A stretch of 64,000 nt of DNA from Acidaminobacter sp. JC074 (lineage in GTDB: Bacteria > Bacillota > Clostridia > Peptostreptococcales > Acidaminobacteraceae): NCBI RefSeq assembly GCF_022496765.1, contig NZ_VANV01000004.1, forward strand, positions 124,001-188,000. Direction: 5' to 3'. The number at the start of each line of letters is the position of its first letter. Positions within the stretch are counted from its first letter, which is position 1. A program made the position numbers and the translations under genes. Below the pieces are notes generated by a model. The model saw only the letters and a list, made by a program, of their open reading frames with translations. It was not told the DNA's origin and searched no databases. Of the stretch, positions 25,124 through 34,324 are shown in pieces.

Positions 25124-26468
25124 CAGAGATATGATAAAAGATGAAGTAAAAGACATTGGGGTCATTCAGTTTGGTGAAGGTAATTTTTTAAGGGCCTTCG
25201 TTGATAGACTTCTCTTAGATCTAAATATGGGGGTTGTTGTTGTACAACCCATAGAAAATGGCCTGGTAAAAGACTTGGAAAAGCAAGGCTATTTATACAC
25301 GCACTTTGAAAAGGGTGTGGAAAATGGCGCCTATAAAGAAAATAAGGTCGTCAACGACGTTATTGTAAAAGGCATCTTGCCTTATGAAGACTATGAGGCC
25401 TATTTAGACTTAGCTGATTTAAATGCAAAAGTCATTATTTCAAACACAACTGAAGCAGGCATTGTTTACGAAGCAGAAGACAACAAGGCTTGTCCTAAAA
25501 CATTTCCTGCCAAACTGACCCAGCTTTTATACAGACGTTTCCAGCTTGTAGGAGGCGATATAAACGAAGGTTATTCAATCGTGCCTTGCGAACTTATCGA
25601 GCAAAATGGAGACAAGCTTAAAGATTGCATATTAAAGTATGCTGACTTGTGGCAATTAGAAAGCGGATTTGTCGATTGGGTCAACAAGGGGTGTGATTTT
25701 GTTAGCACACTGGTTGATAGAATTGTGCCAGGTTATCCAAGAGATAAAAAAGATGCTTATGAAAAGGCATTGGGTTATAGAGATAACTTTATGGTAGAAA
25801 GTGAGACATTTATGTCTTTCGTTATTGAAAAAAATGAAAGATTACAGGAGAGACTGCCGCTCGATAAGGTAGACAAAAGAGTTGAGTTTGTGGATGACAT
25901 CAGACCTTTTAGAACAAGAAAAGTGAGGATTTTAAATGGTCTTCATACTTTTATGGTGCCTCTTGGTATTTTATCAGGTGTCAATACGGTAAGAGACTTT
26001 ATAGACCATGAAAGCTTCGGCAAACTTGCGCTTAAGGTTTTAGAAGGTGAGATCATACCTTCTATCCAGGCTGATAAAAAAATGTTAGAAGACTTCGGAG
26101 AGGCAGTATTAGATAGATTTAGAAATCCTAGCTTTGACCACTATTTACAAAGCATTTCACTAAATTCTATTTCTAAATACAAAACAAGAGTCTTGCCATC
26201 AGTAAAAGACACTTCAAAGGGCTTAAAAATGTCTTTGGCTGCTTTAATTGAGCTTTACTTAAGTGATTTAGACAATAGAAATGACAATAGCGATGTTATG
26301 GACTTCTTTTCTGCTTTAAAGGGGTCACTTGAAGACAAGGTTAGAAAGGTACTTTCAAACGAATCATTTTGGGAAAGTGATTTATCTGAGTATGCAGACG
26401 AAATTCTTATGTATATAAATATCATCAGAAACCATAATGTATTGGAGCTAGTAAATAAATATGATTAG
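25110..26468 (+). CDS. uxaB: Tagaturonate reductase (altronate oxidoreductase)
   Basis: 452 residues from ATG 25110, behind AGAGAGG (25097-25103); the frame is open upstream to 25077 but without a ribosome binding site. Mannitol-dehydrogenase-type family, with IQFGEGNFLRAFVDRLL near residue 16-32 (the NAD-binding region with the UxaB NFLRAFVD form) and RKVRILNGLHTFMVP (~275-290). Reduces D-tagaturonate to D-altronate with NADH. Flanked by GH4 galacturonidase, uxaA and uxaC, so the assignment is secure by context. Overlaps the previous gene by 14 bp and the next by 8 bp. Confidence 0.92.
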   Translation: MKYLNRDMIKDEVKDIGVIQFGEGNFLRAFVDRLLLDLNMGVVVVQPIENGLVKDLEKQGYLYTHFEKGVENGAYKENKVVNDVIVKGILPYEDYEAYLDLADLNAKVIISNTTEAGIVYEAEDNKACPKTFPAKLTQLLYRRFQLVGGDINEGYSIVPCELIEQNGDKLKDCILKYADLWQLESGFVDWVNKGCDFVSTLVDRIVPGYPRDKKDAYEKALGYRDNFMVESETFMSFVIEKNERLQERLPLDKVDKRVEFVDDIRPFRTRKVRILNGLHTFMVPLGILSGVNTVRDFIDHESFGKLALKVLEGEIIPSIQADKKMLEDFGEAVLDRFRNPSFDHYLQSISLNSISKYKTRVLPSVKDTSKGLKMSLAALIELYLSDLDNRNDNSDVMDFFSALKGSLEDKVRKVLSNESFWESDLSEYADEILMYINIIRNHNVLELVNKYD

Positions 26469-27936
26469 TAAACGATTATTATTTGAAGATAATAAAATAA
26501 TCACAACAAAACTAAATGAAAAAGACAATGTATCGGTCATCATTTCAAGTGACAAGTACAAGGCATATGTGGGTCATAAGGTGGCGACTTCTTCTATTAA
26601 AGAAGGTGAAACCATTATAAAATACGGCATGCCAATTGGCAGAGCGAATAGGTTTATTGTAAAGGGTGAGCACATTCATACACATAATATCAAGACCAAT
26701 TTATCTGATACCATTGATTATGAGTACAAGCCGTCTTATGAGCCGCTAAAAATGATAGATTCAGACAAGACTTTTATGGGTTATAAAAGAGTAGGTGGCA
26801 ATGTTGGTATTAGAAATGAACTGTGGATCATTCCTACAGTAGGTTGCGTCAACGGTATAACTGAACAAATGGTTAAGCTTTTTAACAAGAAGCATGACCT
26901 AAGTGACAACTTTGATGGTGTACACACATTTACCCATGCCTATGGTTGTTCTCAAATGGGTAAGGACCATTTGTCGACAAAAATGACCCTACAAAATATT
27001 GCTAGACATCCAAACGCAGGTGGTGTCTTGGTTGTTGGTTTGGGTTGTGAAAATAACCAACTAGATACATTTGTAAACACACTTGGTATACCAAAAGACA
27101 GACTCAGATATTTTAACACGAGTGAAGTAGAAGATGAACTTGAAGTAGGAGATAAATACCTAGAAGACCTCTACCAACTGATGCAAAAGGACTTTCGTAG
27201 TCCCTGTCCAATATCAGACTTAAATATTGGATTAGAATGCGGTGGTTCAGATGGCTTTTCTGGTATTACAGCCAATCCTTTAGTGGGCTTGGTGTCTGAC
27301 TACATCATTTCTCGTGGGGGATCAACCGTTTTAACGGAGGTGCCTGAAATGTTTGGGGCTGAAACAAGGTTAATGGAAAGATGTATCAGTAAAGATGTCT
27401 TTTTAAAGACCGTTGAAATGATCAATGAGTTTAAAAATTATTATAAGAGCCATGGACAAGTTATTTATGAAAATCCATCTCCAGGCAACAAGGATGGTGG
27501 CATTACGACCTTAGAAGATAAATCTCTAGGCTGTACTGAAAAATCTGGTAGAAGTCCTGTTGTAGATGTTTTGAAGTTCCATGACAGGATCAGCCAAAAG
27601 GGCTTAAACCTTTTAAATGCCCCAGGCAATGATATTGTTGCAACAACAGCTCTAGGCACATCTGGTTGTCAGATGGTATTATTTACAACTGGTAGGGGTA
27701 CACCATTTGGTGGTTTTATTCCAACACTTAAGATTTCTACAACAAGCGCTCTTTACAAGAGAAAAAAGACTTGGATTGATTTCAATGCAGGTTCTTTGGT
27801 TGAAGGTGTTTCAAGTGAAGAGGTTTTAAATGATTTAATTGACTATATTTTAGAGGTTGCCTCTGGTAAATGGGTAAATAATGAAAAAAATGATTTTAGA
27901 GCCATCGGTATGTTTAAAACCGGTGTCATATTATAG
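26461..27936 (+). CDS. uxaA: Altronate dehydratase
   Basis: 491 residues, near the E. coli length. N-terminal SAF domain (~1-95, with GEHIHTHN) and a catalytic core with YKRVGGNVGIRNELWIIPTVGCVN (~104-127) and GLECGGSDGFSGITANPLVG (~259-278). Iron-dependent dehydration of D-altronate to 2-keto-3-deoxygluconate, substrate of KdgK. Start overlaps uxaB by 8 bp. Confidence 0.95.
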   Translation: MISKRLLFEDNKIITTKLNEKDNVSVIISSDKYKAYVGHKVATSSIKEGETIIKYGMPIGRANRFIVKGEHIHTHNIKTNLSDTIDYEYKPSYEPLKMIDSDKTFMGYKRVGGNVGIRNELWIIPTVGCVNGITEQMVKLFNKKHDLSDNFDGVHTFTHAYGCSQMGKDHLSTKMTLQNIARHPNAGGVLVVGLGCENNQLDTFVNTLGIPKDRLRYFNTSEVEDELEVGDKYLEDLYQLMQKDFRSPCPISDLNIGLECGGSDGFSGITANPLVGLVSDYIISRGGSTVLTEVPEMFGAETRLMERCISKDVFLKTVEMINEFKNYYKSHGQVIYENPSPGNKDGGITTLEDKSLGCTEKSGRSPVVDVLKFHDRISQKGLNLLNAPGNDIVATTALGTSGCQMVLFTTGRGTPFGGFIPTLKISTTSALYKRKKTWIDFNAGSLVEGVSSEEVLNDLIDYILEVASGKWVNNEKNDFRAIGMFKTGVIL

Positions 27937-27944
27937 AGGTGACT

Positions 27945-29339
27945 ATGAAAACATTTATGTGTGAAGATTTTTTATTAGAAAATGAAATATCAAAAGAATT
28001 GTACCACAAGCATGCCAAAATCATGCCGATTTATGATTACCATTGTCATTTATCACCTAAAGAGATTGCAGATAACCAGGCTTTTTCAAATATGACTCAA
28101 GTATGGTTAAAGGGCGATCATTACAAGTGGCGTGCCATGAGATCATTTGGCATAGAAGAAAATGCGATTACAGGCCATGTAAGTGATTATGAGAAGTTTA
28201 AGGGCTTTGTTGATATGTTGCCCTATACCATTGGTAATCCAATGTATCATTGGAGCCATTTAGAATTGAAAAAGTACTTTGATATCGATAAGCCAGTCAA
28301 TGACTTAGATACCAAAGAGCTTTGGGATACATGTAATAATCAATTAGACCACTTAACTCCTCATAAGTTGATTGAAATGAGTCAGGTAAAGGTCATCTGT
28401 ACAACAGATGATCCGGTAGATACCTTAGAAGATCATGACAGAATTAAAGAGTCTTCATTAAAGGCAAAGGTACTGCCTACCTATAGACCAGACAAGGCTA
28501 TAAAGATTGAAAATGAAGCTTATCTTGAATACATCAAACTTTTAGAAGCAGTCAGTGGTCATCCCATCAAAGGTGTAGATGATGTTATTAAGGCCTTGAC
28601 CATTCGTATGGACTTCTTCCATGATAAAGGTTGTAGGGTATCTGATCATGCACTTGATACGGTTGAGTACTTAAATGATGATGATTTAGCAGAACAAGCA
28701 TTTAAGGTTATCATGAATGGAGAAAACTTAAGTGATAAGATGCGAGCTGCTTATAAGGGCAAAATCATGAGAGCCCTTGCCAGTCATTATCACAAGAGAA
28801 ACTGGGTCATGCAGCTTCATATTGGCGCTCAAAGAAACAACAACAAGAGACTCTTTGAAACAATGGGACCAGATACAGGTTTTGATTCTATATGCGATCA
28901 AAATTTCTCTATCAAACTGGCTGAGCTTATGTCTGATTTAGACATAAAAGCGGAACTGCCTAAAACAATTCTTTATACCTTAGATCCATCTTACAACTAT
29001 GTTATTGGGACTATGATTGGTAACTTCCAAGGTGGTGGTATTAAAGGTAAGATTCAGTTTGGTTCAGGCTGGTGGTTTAACGACCAAAAAGACGGCATGA
29101 TAGAACAGTTAAAAGCACTTTCTAATCTAGGCCTTCTATCAACCTTTGTAGGCATGTTAACGGATTCTAGATCCTTACTATCTTATACAAGACATGAGTA
29201 CTTCAGAAGAATCTTGTGTCAGTTTATTGGAGACATGGTCATGAAAGGTGAGTACCCTCATGATATGAAGCTTCTTGGTAAGATTGTAGAAGACATATGT
29301 TATAACAATGCTGTCAACTACTTTGACATTGAGGTATAA
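27945..29339 (+). CDS. uxaC: Uronate isomerase (glucuronate/galacturonate isomerase)
   Basis: 464 residues from ATG 27945; AGAGGTG lies just before it. A GTG six bases upstream is in frame but belongs to the ribosome binding site. Amidohydrolase fold with metal motif YDYHCHLSP (His33, His35), plus CTTDDPVD and QLHIGAQRNNN. Converts D-galacturonate to D-tagaturonate, or D-glucuronate to D-fructuronate. With uxaB and uxaA it completes the isomerase route. Confidence 0.95.
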   Translation: MKTFMCEDFLLENEISKELYHKHAKIMPIYDYHCHLSPKEIADNQAFSNMTQVWLKGDHYKWRAMRSFGIEENAITGHVSDYEKFKGFVDMLPYTIGNPMYHWSHLELKKYFDIDKPVNDLDTKELWDTCNNQLDHLTPHKLIEMSQVKVICTTDDPVDTLEDHDRIKESSLKAKVLPTYRPDKAIKIENEAYLEYIKLLEAVSGHPIKGVDDVIKALTIRMDFFHDKGCRVSDHALDTVEYLNDDDLAEQAFKVIMNGENLSDKMRAAYKGKIMRALASHYHKRNWVMQLHIGAQRNNNKRLFETMGPDTGFDSICDQNFSIKLAELMSDLDIKAELPKTILYTLDPSYNYVIGTMIGNFQGGGIKGKIQFGSGWWFNDQKDGMIEQLKALSNLGLLSTFVGMLTDSRSLLSYTRHEYFRRILCQFIGDMVMKGEYPHDMKLLGKIVEDICYNNAVNYFDIEV

Positions 29340-30203
29340 ATGAAAACAATACTTTTAAAAGGTGATGAAAAAAAAGCTTATAGGGATCCAGCAGTCTATT
29401 TTGAGAATGATACCTTTTATATGTACTTTACTTATGTAGATAACTGTGAAAATGGCCCTTACTTGAGACTTGCTATGACCACATCGAGAGATTTAGTCGA
29501 GTGGACTGAAGTGACCTTTTTAACTGAAAAGGACAAATCTAAAAACTATTCGAGTCCAGGCAACATTATAAAACATCAAGGTCTTTATTACTTGTGTATT
29601 CAGACTTATCCTCGTGAAAACGGTGAAAAGTATGGTAATATAAATTCTAGAGTCTACTTCATCACCAGTAAGGACCTTCTAAAGTGGTCTGAACCAGAAC
29701 CGATTATGGTTAAGGGACAAACGCCATTAGAAGACTTGGGTCGAATGATTGATCCTTATATCATTAAAGATAGACAAGAAGAAAAGTACTGGTGTTTCTT
29801 TAAGCAAAATGGCGCCTCATTTTCTTCTTCATATGATTTAAAGCACTGGACCTTTGAAGGCAGCGTAGAATGCGGGGAAAATCTATGTGTTTTAGATTAT
29901 AATCATAAGTATAGACTCTATCATTCGCCTCATAATGGTATTGGTATTTTAGAATCGGAAGATTTGAGATCCTTTAAGGATTTAGGTACCTTGTATTTAG
30001 GGCAAGAATACTGGACTTGGGCAAAAGGCCGTTTAACAGCTGGCTTTGTACTTCAAGTAGAGAATGAGAAATATCCAAGATATCTGATGTTTTTTCATGG
30101 TTCTGGTCCAGAAGATGAAAGCATAGATTTTGATAAAAATGCCTCCATAGGACTTGCATGGAGTCATGATTTAGAAAACTGGGAGTGGGCAGATGAATCA
30201 TAA
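29340..30203 (+). CDS. GH43/GH32-like beta-propeller glycosidase
   Basis: 287 residues, ATG directly after the uxaC TAA. Propeller blades with YRDPAVYFENDTFYMYFTY (Asp near 18) and LGRMIDPYII (Asp near 140) give two of the three acidic positions of GH43-type enzymes; the third glutamate is not obvious. No signal peptide. Probably removes arabinose, galactose or similar side-chain sugars, or acts on a uronate-linked disaccharide. Specificity is open, and a non-catalytic role is possible if the acid is missing. Confidence 0.6.
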   Translation: MKTILLKGDEKKAYRDPAVYFENDTFYMYFTYVDNCENGPYLRLAMTTSRDLVEWTEVTFLTEKDKSKNYSSPGNIIKHQGLYYLCIQTYPRENGEKYGNINSRVYFITSKDLLKWSEPEPIMVKGQTPLEDLGRMIDPYIIKDRQEEKYWCFFKQNGASFSSSYDLKHWTFEGSVECGENLCVLDYNHKYRLYHSPHNGIGILESEDLRSFKDLGTLYLGQEYWTWAKGRLTAGFVLQVENEKYPRYLMFFHGSGPEDESIDFDKNASIGLAWSHDLENWEWADES

Positions 30204-32322
30204 AAAAATGTTCGAAAACCCTGATAGAGCGTATACAGCGCTCCCTTTTTGGTTTTGGAACGATAAATTAGATGAAAAAGAGATTATTAGACAAATTCAT
30301 GATTTTAATGACAAGGGGATACATGGCTTTATCATTCATCCGAGAAAGGGATTGCCTAGATCGATTGAGTATATGTCAGAAGTCTATTTAGATTTTGTTG
30401 AGATAGCGGTAAAAGAAGCTTGTCACCTAGATATGCAGGTTATCTTATATGACGAAGCACAGTATCCTTCTGGATCGGCTCATGGTGAAGTTGTTAGAAA
30501 GAATCCAGACCATGCATCCAAAGGTTTAAGGATTGAATACTTTGATACAAGAGCATCTTTAGAGAATTATCAAGTTGATGAAGATGAGAGACTCTTGTTG
30601 ATGCAATCAAGAGACGACAAACACATGGCATTTATTCAATGTTTTTCTGGTGGTACCATCAGAGGGATTCATGAGGATGAAGATGATCATGAAAGCCTTG
30701 CGCCTAAGTCGGCAGATCTCTTGAATAAGGCTGCGACATTAAGTTTTATTGAGTCAACACATGAAAAATATTATAAAAGGCTGTCTAAGTATTTTGGTTC
30801 TACTATTATTGCCATGTTTACAGATGAGCCTAAAATACTGGGGAGATGTTCAAGAAAAGACATCATCCCATGGACGGATGACTTGTTAAATGAGCTTATT
30901 TCTAGAGGTTTTAAGATGAATGATATGGAGACCTTATTTGATAAGAATGACCTTTATGAAAAGACTCTATATGAACTGATGTCAGAACGATTTTACAAGC
31001 CGCTTTACGATTGGTGTGAAGACCATGAAATAGGACTTACAGGCCATCCTGAAGGCAGTGATGATATTGGTCTTTTAAAGTACTTTCATATACCTGGCCA
31101 GGACGTGGTATGGAGATGGATTGCGCCAGAACTGACAGGCGTTGAAGGTATCCATTCAACCATGGCCAAGTGTTCAGCCGATTCCATGAGACACAGAGGC
31201 AGATCGAGAAATGCCAATGAAGTTTTAGGTTGCTGTGGACCAGACGGTATTCAATGGGCACTGACGATGGACGACTTTAAATGGTACATGGACTACCTGT
31301 TTATTAGAGGCGTTAATATGATTTATTTACATGCCTTCTATTATTCAGTGAGAAGTGAAGTCCAGTTTGGAGAAAGGCCACCTGATGTTGGTCCTAATAA
31401 TATCTGGTGGGACCATATGAATCAAATGAGTGACTATATCAAACGTATGTCATGGCTTTTAACCGACGCTTCTAATCAGGCTAAGATAGCTGTGATTACA
31501 GGTCATAAAGACCTGCCATATGAAGAAGTTAAAGCTTTCTTTGAACATCAGATAGAGTTTAACTATCTAGAAGAAGAACTCCTAGACAAGGCTATAATAG
31601 AAAATGATAAGATTTATATAGAAAATCAAGTTTATGACAAAGTCTATATTCATCATGCCAGTGATCATCATAAGGCATTACTAGAAGGATTAGAAAAGGT
31701 AACTGCGCCAACACACCAGTCAGCCTTTAAACATATTAGGTACAGTCATATCGTTAAAGAAGGCATCTCATATCATTTATACTGTAATGAAGGTGAAGAA
31801 AAAATCAATTTTAAGACAAGAGCTCTTTCGAATCCAGAAATCTGGAATCCGTGGACTGGTGAAATATCTGGTGTTGAGATTATCAATGATGACATGGTTA
31901 TCCCTTTAGAAAGACGACAGCTTTTAATTGTGACATCAGGTAATAAAGGCTTTTTAAGACATGAATATGAAGATCTTTGTCATTTAGAAGACTGGACCTT
32001 AGATGGTAAGAAAGTTGATTTAAAATTTGAAGAAGTCGATTATTCTGGACCAATGGTCTATGAAACGACTTTTACAAGTGACGCTTCTTCTGTAAGGTTA
32101 AATCTTGGTAGTGTAAAAGAAATGGCAAGTGTTTATTTAAATAATCAATTAATAGGTACATCTATGTTTGCACCACATTACTTTGATTTAAGTGAACATC
32201 TATTAGAAGGTACTAATCATTTGAAAGTCATTGTTAAAAATACCATGGCCAATCACTATGGTACAATACTACCATCTGGTTTAATTGGTCCAGTAATACT
32301 TGAAAAAAAGTACGAAGAATAA
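30193..32322 (+). CDS. GH106-like glycoside hydrolase (putative alpha-L-rhamnosidase)
   Basis: 709 residues, overlapping the previous gene by 11 bp, GGGAG before ATG. The start PFWFWNDKLDEKEIIRQI, followed by GIHGFIIHPRKGL and QVILYDEAQYPSGSAHG, is the N-terminal pattern of GH106-type TIM-barrel enzymes. Acidic candidates include FTDEPKI near 208 and GHPEGSDD near 281. A galactose-binding-like beta-sandwich forms the C-terminus (~580-709, VRLNLGSVKEMASVYLNNQLIGT). GH106 members cleave alpha-L-rhamnosides, suiting rhamnogalacturonan and the rhaBAD genes at 60-63 kb. Last gene of the operon. Confidence 0.68.
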   Translation: MNHKKMFENPDRAYTALPFWFWNDKLDEKEIIRQIHDFNDKGIHGFIIHPRKGLPRSIEYMSEVYLDFVEIAVKEACHLDMQVILYDEAQYPSGSAHGEVVRKNPDHASKGLRIEYFDTRASLENYQVDEDERLLLMQSRDDKHMAFIQCFSGGTIRGIHEDEDDHESLAPKSADLLNKAATLSFIESTHEKYYKRLSKYFGSTIIAMFTDEPKILGRCSRKDIIPWTDDLLNELISRGFKMNDMETLFDKNDLYEKTLYELMSERFYKPLYDWCEDHEIGLTGHPEGSDDIGLLKYFHIPGQDVVWRWIAPELTGVEGIHSTMAKCSADSMRHRGRSRNANEVLGCCGPDGIQWALTMDDFKWYMDYLFIRGVNMIYLHAFYYSVRSEVQFGERPPDVGPNNIWWDHMNQMSDYIKRMSWLLTDASNQAKIAVITGHKDLPYEEVKAFFEHQIEFNYLEEELLDKAIIENDKIYIENQVYDKVYIHHASDHHKALLEGLEKVTAPTHQSAFKHIRYSHIVKEGISYHLYCNEGEEKINFKTRALSNPEIWNPWTGEISGVEIINDDMVIPLERRQLLIVTSGNKGFLRHEYEDLCHLEDWTLDGKKVDLKFEEVDYSGPMVYETTFTSDASSVRLNLGSVKEMASVYLNNQLIGTSMFAPHYFDLSEHLLEGTNHLKVIVKNTMANHYGTILPSGLIGPVILEKKYEE

Positions 32323-32332
32323 ACGAGCAATT

Positions 32333-32365
32333 AATAAGTCCTTTCAATGTGAAAGGGCTTATTTT
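32333..32365 (+). terminator. Intrinsic terminator of the galacturonate operon
   Basis: 13-bp stem (one G-U pair) AATAAGTCCTTTC (32333-32345) / GAAAGGGCTTATT (32351-32363), 5-nt loop, then TT. Confidence 0.85.
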
Positions 32366-32374
32366 AATGAATGT

Positions 32375-32404
32375 ATTCAACAAAAACAATTTATTTTGTT
32401 GAAT
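32375..32404. repeat. Perfect 11-bp inverted repeat in an unexplained intergenic region
   Basis: ATTCAACAAAA (32375-32385) / TTTTGTTGAAT (32394-32404), 8-nt spacer. It is followed by a small CCACaaaaGTGG hairpin (32410-32421) and ~140 bp of more G-rich sequence with no open frame on either strand that I can support. Could be a small RNA, a mobile-element end or a decayed gene. Confidence 0.5.
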
Positions 32405-32564
32405 GGAATCCACAAAAGTGGTAAAGCTTTGGTATGGGGCCACCGTCTGTAGTTTAAACCTGAGTGGAAAGTAGGTCGACAAAGAAACATATGAGATAAC
32501 ATGTACTTAATACAGTTTTGGTTAGTTAGGATTCAAGTCAGCTTTATTCACATATAAAAATTAT

Positions 32565-33359
32565 CTAATGTGAATTTGAGTAGTCTCTTGGTGAAGACTT
32601 AGTGATTTTTTTAAAGACTCTATAGAAGTTAGAGTAATCCTTAAAACCGCATGTTTCAGCCACTTCAGTCATGAGGTGGTCATTTTTTATCATTGTTTTT
32701 GCCAGTTGAATTCTTTTAGACTGGATATATTCTAAGAGGGTAAAGCCTGTCTGTTCTTTGAATAAATGGCTTAAGTAATACTTGTCCATGAAATGTTTTT
32801 TGCTGAAATCTTCTAAGTTAAAATCATGAGTAAAATGCTGATCTAAGTCTTCCTTTACTTTTAAAATCCTTGAATCCAAGTCTTTTGGCTTTTCTTTTTC
32901 CTCATAAACTTTATAGAGTTCAACAAAAATCTGTACCAAAAGATTTTTCATTTCTAGCTTACCGATGGGATTGTCTGAACATGCTTCTATAGTATCAAAT
33001 AGCCTATTTAGTTTATCAGTATATTTAAAACAGTTATAGAGGCCAAGAGGTCTGCGATCAAATATAGTTAAAGGATTTAAGTCTTCAAAAAAGCTTTCAA
33101 AGGCTTCTGGCTTAAACTGTATGAAGCGTCTCTTATAATCTTTGTCATCTATTGTTATGGGTCTATGGAGTTCCTTCATGTTGGTGATGATGATATCACC
33201 CTTGTTTAAGTCGTAATAGTTACCTTCAATGAAGTAACGGATGTTGTCGGATTCTGCCTGATAGATTTCATAAACATCGTGTAAATGGATAGATACATCA
33301 CACTTTTTAGATGATTCCTTATGGAACTTGTACTTGTCTGAACTGTAAATAGTATTCAT
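32565..33359 (-). CDS. AraC-family transcriptional regulator
   Basis: 264 residues. N-terminal cupin-like sensor (IHLHDVYEIYQAESDNIRYFIEG) and C-terminal double helix-turn-helix (NLEDFSKKHFMDKYYLSHLFKEQTG and MTEVAETCGFKDYSNFYRVF) ending PRDYSN. Divergent from the TIM-barrel/dehydrogenase operon at 33479, with two phased TGCAAT repeats in between, so it probably activates that operon. Confidence 0.88.
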   Translation of the reverse strand: MNTIYSSDKYKFHKESSKKCDVSIHLHDVYEIYQAESDNIRYFIEGNYYDLNKGDIIITNMKELHRPITIDDKDYKRRFIQFKPEAFESFFEDLNPLTIFDRRPLGLYNCFKYTDKLNRLFDTIEACSDNPIGKLEMKNLLVQIFVELYKVYEEKEKPKDLDSRILKVKEDLDQHFTHDFNLEDFSKKHFMDKYYLSHLFKEQTGFTLLEYIQSKRIQLAKTMIKNDHLMTEVAETCGFKDYSNFYRVFKKITKSSPRDYSNSH

Positions 33360-33392
33360 ATGTCACCTCAAGATTAGTTTATAAGAAAAACG

Positions 33393-33454
33393 CAATATCT
33401 GCAATGTATTTAACAAGATATGCAATTCCTTATAGCTATTTCATTTTCTATAAT
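33393..33454 (+). promoter_or_regulatory. Operator pair and promoter of the epimerase/dehydrogenase operon
   Basis: CAATATCTGCAATG (33393-33406) and CAAGATATGCAATT (33414-33427) are direct repeats exactly 21 bp apart. The second abuts a poor -35 (TTCCTT 33426-33431) that is 17 bp from a perfect -10 TATAAT (33449-33454). This is the layout of an AraC-activated promoter. Confidence 0.6.
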
Positions 33455-33478
33455 TAAAGTAGAATAAGGAGGAAATAC

Positions 33479-34324
33479 ATGAATAACTTTGTATTAAGCG
33501 GGTTTTCTGATGAGATTAGTTCAGATTTTACAGTTCAGCTATCAGAAATGAAAAAAATGAACATTGCATATATTGAGGTAAGAGGTGTTAATGGAAAGAA
33601 CATCTCAGAATTGACTAAAAGTGAAGTCATTAAAGTTAAAAGACAATTAAAAGACTTTGGTATCAAGGTATCAGCCATAGGCTCGCCAATTGGTAAAATT
33701 AAGATGACAGATGACTTTGAAGCACACTTTGAAATGTTTAAGCACATTGTATGGATTGCTGAAACATTAGAAACCCCATTCATCAGAATGTTTTCTTTCT
33801 ACATGAACCAAGATGAAACAAGTAAGTATAGAGATCAAGTGATAGAAAGACTGAGTTCTTTTAAAGATTATATCAAAGATAAGAAAATTGTCCTGCTTCA
33901 TGAAAATGAAAAAGAAATATATGGTGACACACCAGAGAGGTGTTTAGACTTATACAAAACTTTAGGTGACGATCAATTTAAACTTATTTTTGATCCGGCT
34001 AATTTTATTCAGTGTGGTGTCAATGTGAAAGAGGCCTATGATCTATTAAACAAGTATGTATCTTATTTCCATATTAAAGATGCAACGAAAGACGGCAAAG
34101 AAGTGCCAGCAGGTATGGGAGTTGGTAATCTAAAGTATTTGATTGAGTCTTTAAAAGAAAAGGGTTATGATGGTTTCTTATCCGTAGAACCTCATTTAGG
34201 AAACTTCCAGGGTTTTGATAAGCTAGAAACATCAAGTGTAGATAAAGAAGCTTCTGATGTTTATAAGTTTAAACTGGCTGTGAATGCTTTAAGGACGATC
34301 ATTGAGGAGGTTTGTCATGATTAA
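33479..34324 (+). CDS. Sugar phosphate isomerase/epimerase-like TIM-barrel protein
   Basis: 281 residues, AAGGAGG before ATG. Begins FVLSGFSDEISSDF, common in this IolE/IolI-related branch. Candidate metal ligands: Glu in IVLLHENEKEIYG (~142), Asp in KLIFDPANFIQ (~177), His in VSYFHIKDATKDG (~203) and Glu in GFLSVEPH (~239). Likely isomerises or epimerises a keto-sugar. First of four genes with two Gfo/Idh/MocA dehydrogenases and a second TIM-barrel gene. Confidence 0.8.
   Translation: MNNFVLSGFSDEISSDFTVQLSEMKKMNIAYIEVRGVNGKNISELTKSEVIKVKRQLKDFGIKVSAIGSPIGKIKMTDDFEAHFEMFKHIVWIAETLETPFIRMFSFYMNQDETSKYRDQVIERLSSFKDYIKDKKIVLLHENEKEIYGDTPERCLDLYKTLGDDQFKLIFDPANFIQCGVNVKEAYDLLNKYVSYFHIKDATKDGKEVPAGMGVGNLKYLIESLKEKGYDGFLSVEPHLGNFQGFDKLETSSVDKEASDVYKFKLAVNALRTIIEEVCHD

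Noticed and set aside
32234..32482. 82-codon minus-strand frame in the spacer after the GH106-like gene
   Set aside because: Runs through a terminator and an inverted repeat, has no ribosome binding site and resembles no family I know.
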